Origin: Microbacterium flavum
GTDB lineage: Bacteria; Actinomycetota; Actinomycetes; Actinomycetales; Microbacteriaceae
Reading direction: 5' to 3'
Length of the DNA: 64,000 bases
NCBI RefSeq assembly: GCF_018717645.1
Contig: NZ_JAFLHG010000003.1
Location: 1-64,000 of the forward strand
In this document: positions 18,411-26,582 of the stretch, one piece after another
Position numbering within the stretch: position 1 is the stretch's first letter
Layout: each line of letters starts with the position of its first letter
Made by a program: the position numbers and the translations under genes
The notes under the pieces: model-generated
What the model saw: only the letters and a program-made list of their open reading frames with translations
Database searches by the model: none
Told to the model about the DNA's origin: nothing

Positions 18411-20285
18411 ATGGCACACCTCCTCGGCGGCGAAACGCTGCATCTCGAGTTCCCCACCAAGGTCGTCTTCGACTCCCTCTCCCTCGGCGTGGACGAGGGG
18501 GACCGCATCGGCATCGTGGGCCGCAACGGCGACGGCAAGTCGAGCCTGCTCGCGATGCTCGCCGGCCGCCTCGAGCCCGACAGCGGACGGGTCACGGTGC
18601 GGGGAGGCGTGCGCATCGGCGTGCTCGACCAGGGCGAGGTGCTGCCCGACGACGAGACGGTCGGTCACGCGGTCGTCGGCGACGCGCTCGCGCACGAGTG
18701 GGCCGGGTCCGCGCTGACGCGCGAGGTCATCGCCGGTCTCGTCGCCGACCTGCCGTGGGATGCCGCTCTCGGCACCCTGTCGGGCGGCCAGCGCCGACGG
18801 GTCGCGCTCGCGCGCCTCCTCGTGGGCGACTGGGACGTGCTCGCGCTCGACGAGCCGACGAACCATCTCGACGTCGAGGCGATCGCCTGGCTCGCGACGC
18901 ACCTGAAGACGCGCTGGTCCCGGGGCGCGGGCGCCCTGCTCGTCGTCACCCACGACCGGTGGTTCCTCGACGAGGTGTGCACGACGACATGGGAGGTCCA
19001 CGACCGGATCGTCGAGCCCTTCGAGGGCGGCTACGCCGCCTACATCCTGCAGCGGGTCGAGCGCGACCGGCAGTCCGCGGTGATCGAGCAGCGCCGGCAG
19101 AACCTTGCTCGCAAAGAGCTCGCCTGGCTCCGCCGCGGCGCGCCCGCCCGCACGTCGAAGCCCAAGTTCCGCATCGACGCCGCGAACGTGCTCATCGAGG
19201 ATGTCCCGGAGATCCGCGACAAGGTCTCGCTCCAGTCGCTCGCGGTCTCCCGGCTGGGAAAGGACGTCGTCGACCTGCTGGATGCCGGGGTGACCTACCC
19301 TTCGACAGGCCCGGGGGTCGCGGAGTCAGGCTCAGGGGCGGGGACGGCGGTGCTGCGGGACGTGGAGTGGCGTATCGCGCCGGGGGAGCGCACCGGCATC
19401 CTCGGCGTGAACGGGGCCGGCAAATCGACGCTCCTCGGACTCGTCGCCGGCACGGTCACTCCGACCAGCGGGCGCGTCAAGCGCGGCACGACCGTGAAGG
19501 TCGCCACGCTCACGCAGCGGATGGACGAGCTCGATCCGCACCTGAACGATCCCGTCCGCGTCGTCATCGCGGGCCTGCGGACGAGCTACACGATCGGCAC
19601 GGGCTCGAAAGCCGCCGATCTCACGCCCGGCCAGCTGCTGGAGAAGATGGGGTTCAGCTCCGCGCAGCTCTCGACGCCGGTGAAGGACCTCTCCGGCGGG
19701 CAGCAGCGCCGCCTGCAGCTGCTGCTGATCCTCCTCGATCAGCCGAACGTGCTGATCCTCGACGAACCGACGAACCACCTCGACACCGACATGCTCGCCG
19801 CGATCGAGGACCTCCTCGACTCGTGGGCGGGCACCCTCCTCGTCGTGAGCCACGACCGCTACTTCCTCGAGCGCGTCACCGACCAGCAGTACGCGGTCCT
19901 CGCCGGGCCCGACGGTGTCGGACGGCTCCGCCACCTCCCGGGCGGCATCGACGAGTACCTGCGGCTGCGCGCGGCGCAGGTCGCCGCCGCCCCCGCCGGA
20001 ACGCCGGCGGGGGCGGGCGGCGCCGGGGCCAGCGGGGGGAACGGCGCGGCGACGCCCGGCCTCGCCGGGCCTCAGCTGCGCGCGGCGCAGAAGGAGGTCG
20101 CGGCCGCGGAGCGGCGCATCCAGAAGCTCACCGATCAGGTGAACGCCGCGCGCACCGCGCTCGCCGAGCACGACCAGTCCGACTACGCCGGGCTCGGCGA
20201 GAAGATGCGGGCGATCGGCGAGCAGGAGGCCGAGATCGCGGCGCTCGAGGAGCGCTGGTTCGAGCTGTCCGAGCTGCTCGGCTGA
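18411..20285 (+). CDS. ABC-F family ATPase (ribosome-associated, Uup-like)
   Basis: Soluble twin-ATPase protein without membrane domains, the hallmark of ABC-F translation factors. Domain 1 has Walker A GRNGDGKSS, signature LSGGQRRRV and Walker B VLALDEPTNHLD; domain 2 has GVNGAGKST, LSGGQQRRL and VLILDEPTNHLD. Between them is the ABC-F linker (about residues 220-280, rich in Arg/Glu) thought to reach the ribosomal E/P site. The C-terminal 70 residues (AQKEVAAAERRIQKLTDQV onward) form a coiled coil as in Uup. A 16-residue stretch near residue 297-312 (YPSTGPGVAESGSGAG) just before domain 2 looks like an insertion (see the repeat at 19298). The total length is 624 residues. Confidence 0.92.
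   Translation: MAHLLGGETLHLEFPTKVVFDSLSLGVDEGDRIGIVGRNGDGKSSLLAMLAGRLEPDSGRVTVRGGVRIGVLDQGEVLPDDETVGHAVVGDALAHEWAGSALTREVIAGLVADLPWDAALGTLSGGQRRRVALARLLVGDWDVLALDEPTNHLDVEAIAWLATHLKTRWSRGAGALLVVTHDRWFLDEVCTTTWEVHDRIVEPFEGGYAAYILQRVERDRQSAVIEQRRQNLARKELAWLRRGAPARTSKPKFRIDAANVLIEDVPEIRDKVSLQSLAVSRLGKDVVDLLDAGVTYPSTGPGVAESGSGAGTAVLRDVEWRIAPGERTGILGVNGAGKSTLLGLVAGTVTPTSGRVKRGTTVKVATLTQRMDELDPHLNDPVRVVIAGLRTSYTIGTGSKAADLTPGQLLEKMGFSSAQLSTPVKDLSGGQQRRLQLLLILLDQPNVLILDEPTNHLDTDMLAAIEDLLDSWAGTLLVVSHDRYFLERVTDQQYAVLAGPDGVGRLRHLPGGIDEYLRLRAAQVAAAPAGTPAGAGGAGASGGNGAATPGLAGPQLRAAQKEVAAAERRIQKLTDQVNAARTALAEHDQSDYAGLGEKMRAIGEQEAEIAALEERWFELSELLG
19298..19338 (+). repeat. REP-like fragment inserted in frame in the ABC-F gene
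   Basis: CCCTTCGACAGGC (19298-19310) and TCAGGCTCAGGGG (19326-19338) flank 15 nt. Joined, they would give CCCTTCGACAGGCTCAGGG, a palindromic repeat type I recall as frequent in intergenic regions of Microbacterium and relatives. Here it is split and encodes a Gly/Ser/Pro linker between the two ATPase domains. It is the only such copy I found in the window. Confidence 0.5.
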
Positions 20286-20361
20286 GCCGGCTGCCTCCCG
20301 CGTCGGCGCACCGCGGTCACCCTGCGCGGGCCCGTCCGAGGCCGCGGCGGATTTGCTCTCG

Positions 20362-20402
20362 GCAGCCCTGTTACTGATAATGGTAATCAATAACAGGGCT
20401 GC
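20362..20402 (+). promoter_or_regulatory. Fur/Zur-type operator within an extended inverted repeat
   Basis: TGATAATGGTAATCA at 20375-20389 resembles the 7-1-7 Zur box of actinobacteria and matches 16 of 19 positions of the enterobacterial Fur consensus when extended to the right. It is framed by perfect 12-bp arms: GCAGCCCTGTTA (20362-20373) and its complement (20391-20402). The site is the only AT-rich patch before a metal/peptide-type ABC transporter operon, so I infer Zn(II)-dependent repression by a Zur encoded elsewhere. Confidence 0.7.
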
Positions 20403-20437
20403 TCCGCGATGGCCCGATCACCGCGATGGAGGCCGCC

Positions 20438-20974
20438 GTGCTCACTCTCGTCGGCGTGCGCGTGCATGCCCCCGGCGTCGCGCCTCCGCTGCTCGAGGTG
20501 CCGCACCAGCTGAGCGCCGTCACCGGCGCGGATGCCGCGCGCGTCGCGCAGGTCCTCGGACGCGTGGGGCTGACGGATCCGCGACTCGCGCGTCGCCGGC
20601 CGGCCGAGCTCTCCGGCGGCCAGGCGCAACGGGCCGCCATCGCACTCGCCGTCCTGACCGGCGCCCCACTCGTCATCGCCGATGAGCCGACGAGCGCGCT
20701 CGACCCGCAGACCCGCGACGAGGTCCTCGGGCTCCTCACGGACGTACTCGAGGCATTCGGCGCGGAGACGCGCACCGCCCCGACCCTCGTCGTCTCCACC
20801 CACGACCCGGAGGTCGCGGACGCCCTGTCGGCGCGCCGCCTCGAGGTCGCGGCAGGGCGGATCGTCCGCGACATCCCCGCGCCGCCGCCGGAGTCCGGGA
20901 TCGCGTGTTCAGCGCGCGCCGGTTCGACCCTCGCGGGTCCGGTCGCCGCTCTGGCGCCGGGAGGCGGCGGATGA
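20438..20974 (+). CDS. ABC transporter ATP-binding protein lacking Walker A (internal deletion)
   Basis: First gene of a nickel/dipeptide-type ABC operon. The 178-residue product keeps the signature ELSGGQAQRAAIA (LSGGQ at 58-62), Walker B LVIADEPTSALD (DEPT at 82-85) and a switch His in VVSTHD, but has no P-loop and no Q-loop. The N-terminal MLTLVGVRVHAPGVAPPLLE looks like a native first beta strand, and VPHQLSAV corresponds to the segment after the Q-loop in the second ATPase, so about 80-90 residues appear to have been lost in frame. GTG at 20438 is chosen because GGAGG precedes it by 5 nt; ATG at 20426 is the alternative. Either a damaged gene or a degenerate partner in a heterodimer. Confidence 0.7.
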   Translation: MLTLVGVRVHAPGVAPPLLEVPHQLSAVTGADAARVAQVLGRVGLTDPRLARRRPAELSGGQAQRAAIALAVLTGAPLVIADEPTSALDPQTRDEVLGLLTDVLEAFGAETRTAPTLVVSTHDPEVADALSARRLEVAAGRIVRDIPAPPPESGIACSARAGSTLAGPVAALAPGGGG

Positions 20975-21651
20975 CCGTCCTCGAGGTCCGCGCCGTGTCC
21001 TTCGCCCACGGCGCCGGACGTGCGCGCACGCTCGCCCTCGCCCCGACGGACCTCTCGATCGAGGCGGGGCGGAGCCTCGCGCTGACGGGTCGCTCGGGCG
21101 CCGGCAAGTCGACGCTCGCCGAGATCGTCCTCGGCCTCCGCCGCCCGGCCGCGGGCAGTGTCCGCATCCAGGGCGCGCCCTGGACCGATCCCCGCCGCAG
21201 CCCCCCGCGGGACCGTCGCCGACTCGTCCAGGGCATCCCGCAGGACGCCTCGGCATCGTTCGTCCCGAGCCGCGCCGTCGGCGCCCAGATCGCCGCCGCG
21301 CTGCGGCGCCTCGACGTCGCCACGGGGCGCGAGGCCGCGGCGCGCGTCGTCCGTGCCGCGGAGATCGCCCACCTCGACCCCGCGCTGCTCGATCGCCGCC
21401 CGGGCGAGCTGTCGGGGGGCCAGGCGCAGCGCGCCGCGATCGCTCGCGCCGTCGCCCTGGAGCCCGCACTGATCGTCGCCGACGAGCCGACGAGCGCCCT
21501 GGACGGGCACACCTCGGACGCCGTCGCCGTCGCCGTGCTCGAGCTCGCTGCCACGCTCGGGACCGCCCTGCTGATCGTCACGCACGATGCCTCCCTCGCC
21601 GCCCGCTGCGACGACCGGCGCGAGATCGTCGCGCCCCGGGCGGCCGGGTGA
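20971..21651 (+). CDS. ABC transporter ATP-binding protein (nickel/dipeptide type)
   Basis: Intact ATPase subunit of 226 residues: Walker A GRSGAGKST at 40-48, Q-loop around Gln91, signature GELSGGQAQRAAIARA, Walker B ALIVADEPTSALD and the switch His in LIVTHDASLA. It belongs to the DppF/NikE-type group but lacks the C-terminal oligopeptide-binding extension. ATG 20971 overlaps the stop of the first ATPase (ATGA) and the stop overlaps the MFS start (GTGA), so the operon is tightly coupled. It would pair with the truncated ATPase or form a homodimer under the fused permease. Confidence 0.9.
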   Translation: MTVLEVRAVSFAHGAGRARTLALAPTDLSIEAGRSLALTGRSGAGKSTLAEIVLGLRRPAAGSVRIQGAPWTDPRRSPPRDRRRLVQGIPQDASASFVPSRAVGAQIAAALRRLDVATGREAAARVVRAAEIAHLDPALLDRRPGELSGGQAQRAAIARAVALEPALIVADEPTSALDGHTSDAVAVAVLELAATLGTALLIVTHDASLAARCDDRREIVAPRAAG

Positions 21652-23033
21652 GCGCGCGATCGCGCCTGCGCGTCATCCTGACGGCGCAGGCGGTCTTCAT
21701 GGTCGGGTTCTCCAGCGTCGTCCCCTTCCTCGCGGTGCTCGCCGGGGATCGATTCGCGCTCGGTCCCGCGGCGATCGGCGCGATCGTCGGTGCCCGCGTC
21801 GCCGTCCAGCAGGGGCTCTTCATCGTGGGCGGCGCGCTCGCCGACCGGTTCGGGCCGCGGACGCTCCTCCTCGCCGGGTGCGCGGTCCGCGCGTGCGGGT
21901 TCGTCCTGCTCGCGCTCGCCCCGTCACCGGCACTCTTCGTCGTGGCGGTGCTCCTCATCGGCGTCGCCGGCGCGCTGTTCTCCCCGGCGGTCGACGCGTA
22001 CATCGGCACGCAGGATGCCGCAGCGCGCGAGGTCGCCGCAGCGCGCCGGGATGCCGCGGCATCCGCCCGCCGCCGCGGGCCCACGCCGTTCGCCGCCCTC
22101 GCGCTCGCCGGCGAGGCGGGCGGCATCGTCGGAGCGGTGATCGGCGCGGTCCTCCTGCCGGGTCACGCCGTCGCGGTCGTGCTCGGCGCTGCGCTGCTGT
22201 TCGTCGTCGCGCTGGCCACCCTCATCCGGCTGCTGCCCGCGCGGATGCCGCGCGTCGCCGCACCCGCGATCGCGACATCGCCCGCGGTGCAGGCCGCAGT
22301 GCGCACGCACGGGCGCGGCACCCTTCTCTCGGCCGCCGGGGCGGCCACCGTGCTCGCCGTCTACACCCAGCTCTTCTCGCTTCTCCCGCTCGGGATGTCG
22401 GCACGCGGCATCGGCGGGGGATGGGTGGGGGCGGTGTCGATCCTCCTATCGCTCACGATCCTCGTCCTCCAATGGCCCCTCTCGCGGCTCGCCGAGCGGC
22501 TGTCGCGCCCGGTCGCGGTCGTCCTCGGTCTCGCGGCGGCGCTCCTCGCCGTCGTGGCGGGGGCCGTATCCGCTGTGGTCCCCGCTTCGGCCGGCTTCGC
22601 CCTGGCCGCCGCGGCGGCCACCATCGGCACAGCGATCGCGGTCATGCTCGCCACGCCCTCGGCGCAGTCGCTCGTGGCCGAGGGCAGTCCGGCCCGGCGC
22701 GCGACACGCCTGGGCGCGCTGGCGTCGGCGGGCGGCCTTCTCGCGCTCGGCGCGTCCTCTCTCGCGGGTGCCGTCGCGGGGTCGCACGGCCTCGTCGCCG
22801 CCTGGCTCGTCGCGGCCCTCGCTCCCGCTGCCGGTCTCGTCTTCGCGTGCATCGGCGCACGCACCCCCGCGTTCCACCCCCACCTCAGAAAGGACCACCA
22901 TGACCACCCGGACCACCCGGACCACTCACCGACGATCCCCGAGGATCGCCGCCGCCGCCCTGACCGTGCTCCTGCTCCCCGGCCTCGCCGGCTGCTTCTC
23001 CGCCGGCCCCGCCTCCGACGCGGCGTCCGGTGA
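21648..23033 (+). CDS. MFS transporter within the metal/peptide ABC operon
   Basis: Major facilitator permease with about 12 hydrophobic segments; LADRFGPRTLLLAG is the loop 2-3 motif. Lying between the ATPases and the solute-binding protein, it recalls Cnt-type systems, where an MFS protein exports an opine metallophore and the ABC transporter takes back the metal complex; no metallophore synthase is in the window. GTG 21648 overlaps the preceding stop. The frame runs 134 nt into the next gene, giving a His-rich then Arg/Pro-rich tail (HPHLRKDHHDHPDHPDH and on). The tail coincides with a tandem ACCACCCGG repeat that encodes the start of the binding protein, so it may be an overlap by-product. 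Length is 461 residues. Confidence 0.85.
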   Translation: MSARSRLRVILTAQAVFMVGFSSVVPFLAVLAGDRFALGPAAIGAIVGARVAVQQGLFIVGGALADRFGPRTLLLAGCAVRACGFVLLALAPSPALFVVAVLLIGVAGALFSPAVDAYIGTQDAAAREVAAARRDAAASARRRGPTPFAALALAGEAGGIVGAVIGAVLLPGHAVAVVLGAALLFVVALATLIRLLPARMPRVAAPAIATSPAVQAAVRTHGRGTLLSAAGAATVLAVYTQLFSLLPLGMSARGIGGGWVGAVSILLSLTILVLQWPLSRLAERLSRPVAVVLGLAAALLAVVAGAVSAVVPASAGFALAAAAATIGTAIAVMLATPSAQSLVAEGSPARRATRLGALASAGGLLALGASSLAGAVAGSHGLVAAWLVAALAPAAGLVFACIGARTPAFHPHLRKDHHDHPDHPDHSPTIPEDRRRRPDRAPAPRPRRLLLRRPRLRRGVR

Positions 23034-24462
23034 GCGCGTCTCCCTCGCGATGCTCCAGCCGCCGCGCTCGGGCCTGTCGCCGCTGAGTGACGACGCCTTC
23101 AAGCTGTCGCGCTGGAGCACCGCCGAGACGCTCGTCACCCTCGACGACGACGCGGTCGCGCAGCCGGGCCTCGCGACCCGCTGGGAGCAGACCTCCGACA
23201 CCACGTGGCGCTTCGAGATCCGTCCCGACGTCCATTTCCACGACGGCACCCTCCTGACCGGCGATGCGGTCGCCGGCGCCCTCCAGCACGCCGCCGCGGC
23301 GAGCCCCGTCCCGCGCATCCTGAAGGGCGTCGGCCTGCAGGCCACGGCCGACGGCGACGCGGTCGTCGTGACGACCACCGAGGTCGATCCGCTGCTTCCG
23401 CAGCGCCTGTCGAGCCCGCAGCTGTCGATCCTCGCCCCCTCCGCGTACACGGGCGACACGGTGTCGCCGATCGGCACCGGCACGGGGCCGTTCGAGCTCG
23501 TCGCGGTCGACGGCATCAGCGGCGCCACGCTCGACCGCTTCGAGGGCTACTGGGGCGGTCGGGCCCGGCTCGCGGGCATCGATGTCGCGTTCGTCCCCGA
23601 CGGCACGGCCCGCACGGCGGCCCTGCGCACCGGGGCCGCGGACATCGTCGAGGCCGTCCCCGCCGGTCAGGTCGAGACCGTCGACCCCGCGCTCGTGCAC
23701 GAGGTGCCGATGCCGCGCACGAACACCCTGTACCTGAACGCGGCACGCGGCCCGTTCGCCGACTCCGCCGTGCGGGCGGCCGCCCGCGACGCGATCGACC
23801 GCGCGCAGATCATCGCGTCGGTCTACGAGGGGCGCGCCGACGAGGCGTCGGGTCTTCTCGGACCGGCGCTCGCGTGGACCGTCGATGGCCGGGGGACCCC
23901 CGCGTACCGCGACATCCTCGCGACGCGTGCGACGCCCGCGAAGGTCGACGGCGTCCCGATCACCCTCGGCACGTTCACCGACCGTGCGGAGCTCCCCGAG
24001 GTCGCGGTGCTCGTGGCGCAGCAGCTGCAGGCGGCGGGCTTCGTCGTGACGCAGGATGTCCGCGAGTACCAGTTCATCGAGGCCGACGCGCTCGCGGGCG
24101 CCTTCGACGCGTTCCTCCTGTCGCGGGCGACGGTCCTCGACTCGGGTGATCCGGTCGCCTACTTCGAGGCGGATTTCGCCTGCGGCGGCGGCTTCTCGAT
24201 CTCTCAGCTGTGCGACCCCGCGGTCGACGAGGCCATCTCCACGGCGTCCCGGACGGAGCCGGGCACACCGCGGCAGACCGCGATCCTCGCGGCGGAGGCG
24301 ACGATCCTCGCCACGGATGCCGCGGTGCCGCTGCTTCACGAGCGCGTCGTCCAGGGCGAGTCCGCGCGCGTCCATGACGCCGCACGCGACCCGCGCGAAC
24401 GCGCGCTCGTCACGATCGACACGTGGATCGACGCCGCGGCGACGGGCGATGCGTCGCGCTGA
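22900..24462 (+). CDS. ABC transporter solute-binding lipoprotein, family 5 (nickel/peptide/opine type)
   Basis: Extracytoplasmic receptor of the ABC system, 520 residues. A basic N-terminus and hydrophobic stretch lead to the lipobox GLAGC (Cys32). The SBP_bac_5 pattern is seen in WRFEIRPDVHFHDGTLLTGDAV, GTGPFELVAVDG and LYLNAARGPFADSAVRAAARDAID. Family members bind peptides, nickel or metallophore complexes; the Zur-like box and the MFS partner favour a metal complex, but this is inference. ATG 22900 has AGAAAGGA at good spacing. The stop overlaps the permease start by 14 nt. Confidence 0.9.
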   Translation: MTTRTTRTTHRRSPRIAAAALTVLLLPGLAGCFSAGPASDAASGERVSLAMLQPPRSGLSPLSDDAFKLSRWSTAETLVTLDDDAVAQPGLATRWEQTSDTTWRFEIRPDVHFHDGTLLTGDAVAGALQHAAAASPVPRILKGVGLQATADGDAVVVTTTEVDPLLPQRLSSPQLSILAPSAYTGDTVSPIGTGTGPFELVAVDGISGATLDRFEGYWGGRARLAGIDVAFVPDGTARTAALRTGAADIVEAVPAGQVETVDPALVHEVPMPRTNTLYLNAARGPFADSAVRAAARDAIDRAQIIASVYEGRADEASGLLGPALAWTVDGRGTPAYRDILATRATPAKVDGVPITLGTFTDRAELPEVAVLVAQQLQAAGFVVTQDVREYQFIEADALAGAFDAFLLSRATVLDSGDPVAYFEADFACGGGFSISQLCDPAVDEAISTASRTEPGTPRQTAILAAEATILATDAAVPLLHERVVQGESARVHDAARDPRERALVTIDTWIDAAATGDASR

Positions 24463-26191
24463 CACGGCGGCGCTCGTCTCGCGGATCCTCGCCGCGGGGG
24501 TGCTGCTGACGATCGCCGGGGCCCTGCCGTGGCTGTCGCAGCGCGACCCCGCGGCGTCGATCCTGCGGGCCCGCTACGCCGAGCTCGAGCCGACGCCCGA
24601 GGCGCTCGACGCGATCCGCGCCGAGCTCGGGCTCGACGGCGGCCCCCTGGCCACCAGTGCGCGCTGGTGGTCGGGGGTGCTGCGCGGCGACCTCGGCGCC
24701 TCGTGGGTGAGCGGCGGCGCCGTCGGCCCGGGCGCCGCAGCGGCGTTCGGGGTGTCGCTGACCCTCGCCGCCTTCGCCCTCGCGGTCGCGCTCGTCGTGG
24801 CCGTCGCCCTCGTCGCGCCCGCGTGCGCCCGCGTCCTCCGCGACCGCCCGGTCCGGGGCGCGGGCCCCGCGGGCGTGGTCCTCACGGCGATGCCGGAGTT
24901 CCTCCTCGCAAGCGCGCTGCTCGTCGTGTTCGCCGTCCAGCTGCGCCTGTTCCCTCCGTACGGCTGGCAGGGGATGGTGCACGTCGTCCTTCCCGCCCTT
25001 GCGCTCGGCATCCCCGCCGGCGGCCTCATCGGGCGGCTCCTGGTCGATGCGATCTCCGGCGTCGCGACCGAGCGCTGGGCGCACACGTGGCGGCTGTCGG
25101 GCGCACCGCGCGCCGTCGTGCTCGGCGGCGTGCTCCGACGTGCCGTCGCCGCGGTCGTCGACCAGATCGGGCTCGTCCTCGTCGGCATCCTGGGTGGAGC
25201 CGTCGCCGTCGAGCAGATCTTCGCCATCCCCGGCCTCGGCCGGTATCTGCTCGGCGCCGCGAACGCGCAGGACCTCCCCGCGCTCCAGGCCGGGCTCCTC
25301 TTCGTCGCGCTCGCGGCGATCGCGGTCGGGATCGTCTTCGGCGTGCTCCGGCTGTGGGCGTGGGGCGGGCCCCTTCCCTCCGGCGCCCTCGCGCCGCCGC
25401 CCGAGCATCGTCCGCGCGACCGGGTGGCGCTCGTGTCCCTCGTCACCGCGAGCGCGCTGCTCCTCGCGATCGTCGCCGCGGGCCTCGTCCGCGATCCCTA
25501 CTCGAGCGCCCACCCGCGGCTGGCGCCGCCGTCCTGGGTGCTGCCGTTCGGCGCCGACGCGTCGGGACGGGATGTGCTCGCCCGGGTCGCGCACGGCGCG
25601 ATCGGGACCTTCGGACCCGCGCTCCTGATCGTCGCGGCGAGCATCGTCGTGGGACTGCTCATCGCGTTCGCCGGCTCCGCGGCATCCGGGCCCGTGGACA
25701 TCGCCAACGCGACGCCGCCGATCATCGCCGGCGTCCTGGTGGCGGCCCTCGTCGGTCCGAGCGCCGGGGGAGCGGTCGTGGCGGTGCTGTGGGTGAGCTG
25801 GCCCCCGCTCGCCGCGCACGCGCAGAGCCTCCTCGCCGAAGCGCGCGCCATGCCCTACGTGCGGTGGCTGCCCGTCTTCGGGATGCCTCCGGCCGTCGTG
25901 ACGCTGCGCCACGTCGTCCCCACCGCGCTCCCCGCGCTCGGGCGGCACGGCATGCTGCGGCTGCCCGGCATCGCCCTCGCGCTCGCGTCGCTCGGCTTCC
26001 TCGGGCTCGGCGCCCAGCCGCCGACGCCGGAGTGGGGGCTGCTGCTGGCGGAGGGCATCGACTACGTGGAGCGGGCGCCCTGGACGACCCTCGCCCCGGC
26101 GCTCGCGCTCGTGCTCGTCTCGGTGATCGCCGTCGCCGGCGCGGGGCTCCGGATGCCGCGGCCCCGCGCCGGCGCGGCGACCTTCGGCTGA
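24449..26191 (+). CDS. Fused two-domain ABC permease (DppB-DppC / NikB-NikC type)
   Basis: A single 580-residue protein carries both permease subunits that are normally separate. The first half (about residues 1-300) is DppB-like, with the short N-terminal helix, ARYAELEPTPEALDAIRAELGLD and the coupling segment WAHTWRLSGAPRAVVLGGVL; the second half (about 310-580) is DppC-like, with VLPFGADASGRDVLARVAHGA, the coupling segment EARAMPYVRWLPVFGMPP and FLGLGAQPPTPEWGLLLAEG. No frameshift is needed to join them. It overlaps the binding-protein gene by 14 nt and is the last gene before a strong hairpin terminator. Actinobacteria have other such fusions; here it completes a transporter with ATPases of unequal integrity. 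Confidence 0.9.
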   Translation: MRRADTAALVSRILAAGVLLTIAGALPWLSQRDPAASILRARYAELEPTPEALDAIRAELGLDGGPLATSARWWSGVLRGDLGASWVSGGAVGPGAAAAFGVSLTLAAFALAVALVVAVALVAPACARVLRDRPVRGAGPAGVVLTAMPEFLLASALLVVFAVQLRLFPPYGWQGMVHVVLPALALGIPAGGLIGRLLVDAISGVATERWAHTWRLSGAPRAVVLGGVLRRAVAAVVDQIGLVLVGILGGAVAVEQIFAIPGLGRYLLGAANAQDLPALQAGLLFVALAAIAVGIVFGVLRLWAWGGPLPSGALAPPPEHRPRDRVALVSLVTASALLLAIVAAGLVRDPYSSAHPRLAPPSWVLPFGADASGRDVLARVAHGAIGTFGPALLIVAASIVVGLLIAFAGSAASGPVDIANATPPIIAGVLVAALVGPSAGGAVVAVLWVSWPPLAAHAQSLLAEARAMPYVRWLPVFGMPPAVVTLRHVVPTALPALGRHGMLRLPGIALALASLGFLGLGAQPPTPEWGLLLAEGIDYVERAPWTTLAPALALVLVSVIAVAGAGLRMPRPRAGAATFG

Positions 26192-26203
26192 GCCGGGGAC
26201 GAC

Positions 26204-26244
26204 GACGGCGGGCCGGCGAGGGGATCCCTCACCGGCCCGCCGTC
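26204..26244. terminator. Bidirectional hairpin terminator between convergent operons
   Basis: Perfect 13-bp arms GACGGCGGGCCGG (26204-26216) and the complement (26232-26244) enclose a second 5-bp stem, GAGGG/CCCTC (26218-26230). It lies between the fused permease (plus) and the His-rich protein gene (minus). No T-tract follows. Confidence 0.8.
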
Positions 26245-26263
26245 GGAGGAAGCGGGCGAGCGC

Positions 26264-26557
26264 TCAGTGCTCGTCGTAGTGGTCGCCGTGGGCGGCGTGC
26301 TTGTGTCCGTCGTGCACGTAGTCGACGTGGTCCTCGTGCGGGACGGCGTCGTGGCCGCAGTCCTCGCCGTGCGCGTGGTCGGCGACCGTGTGCTCGGCGA
26401 CCGACTCGTGCTCGTCGTAGTGATCGCCGTGCAGCGCATGGTGGTGGGTGCCGTGCACGTAGTCGACGTGGTCCTCGTGCGCGACGGCCTCGTGGCCGCA
26501 GTTCTCGCCGTGGGTGTGCTCGTCGGTCGTGTGCTCGGCGTGGATCTCGGTGGTCAT
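26264..26557 (-). CDS. Histidine-rich metal-binding protein with tandem repeats
   Basis: Soluble 97-residue protein, very rich in His, Asp and Glu. It consists of two near-identical 47-residue units, each with HGE(N/D)CGH(E/D)AV, HEDHVDYVH and HGDHYDEH. The single Cys in each unit and the clustered His suggest a Zn(II) buffer or storage role. Similar small proteins are common in actinobacteria and are variously annotated; I recall no proven function. The gene follows an ArsR/SmtB regulator with a zinc-type sensor site by 25 nt, with AAGGA before its ATG, so it is probably induced by excess zinc. It is convergent with the Zur-box transporter operon. Confidence 0.8.
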   Translation of the reverse strand: MTTEIHAEHTTDEHTHGENCGHEAVAHEDHVDYVHGTHHHALHGDHYDEHESVAEHTVADHAHGEDCGHDAVPHEDHVDYVHDGHKHAAHGDHYDEH

Positions 26558-26582
26558 GATGCGTCCTTCACGGTTCGGGTGC

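Noticed and set aside
20362..20402. Iron Fur box.
   Set aside because: The sequence fits a Fur consensus, but iron control in actinobacteria is usually through DtxR/IdeR and the transporter is not a siderophore type; a Zur reading fits better. Not fully excluded.
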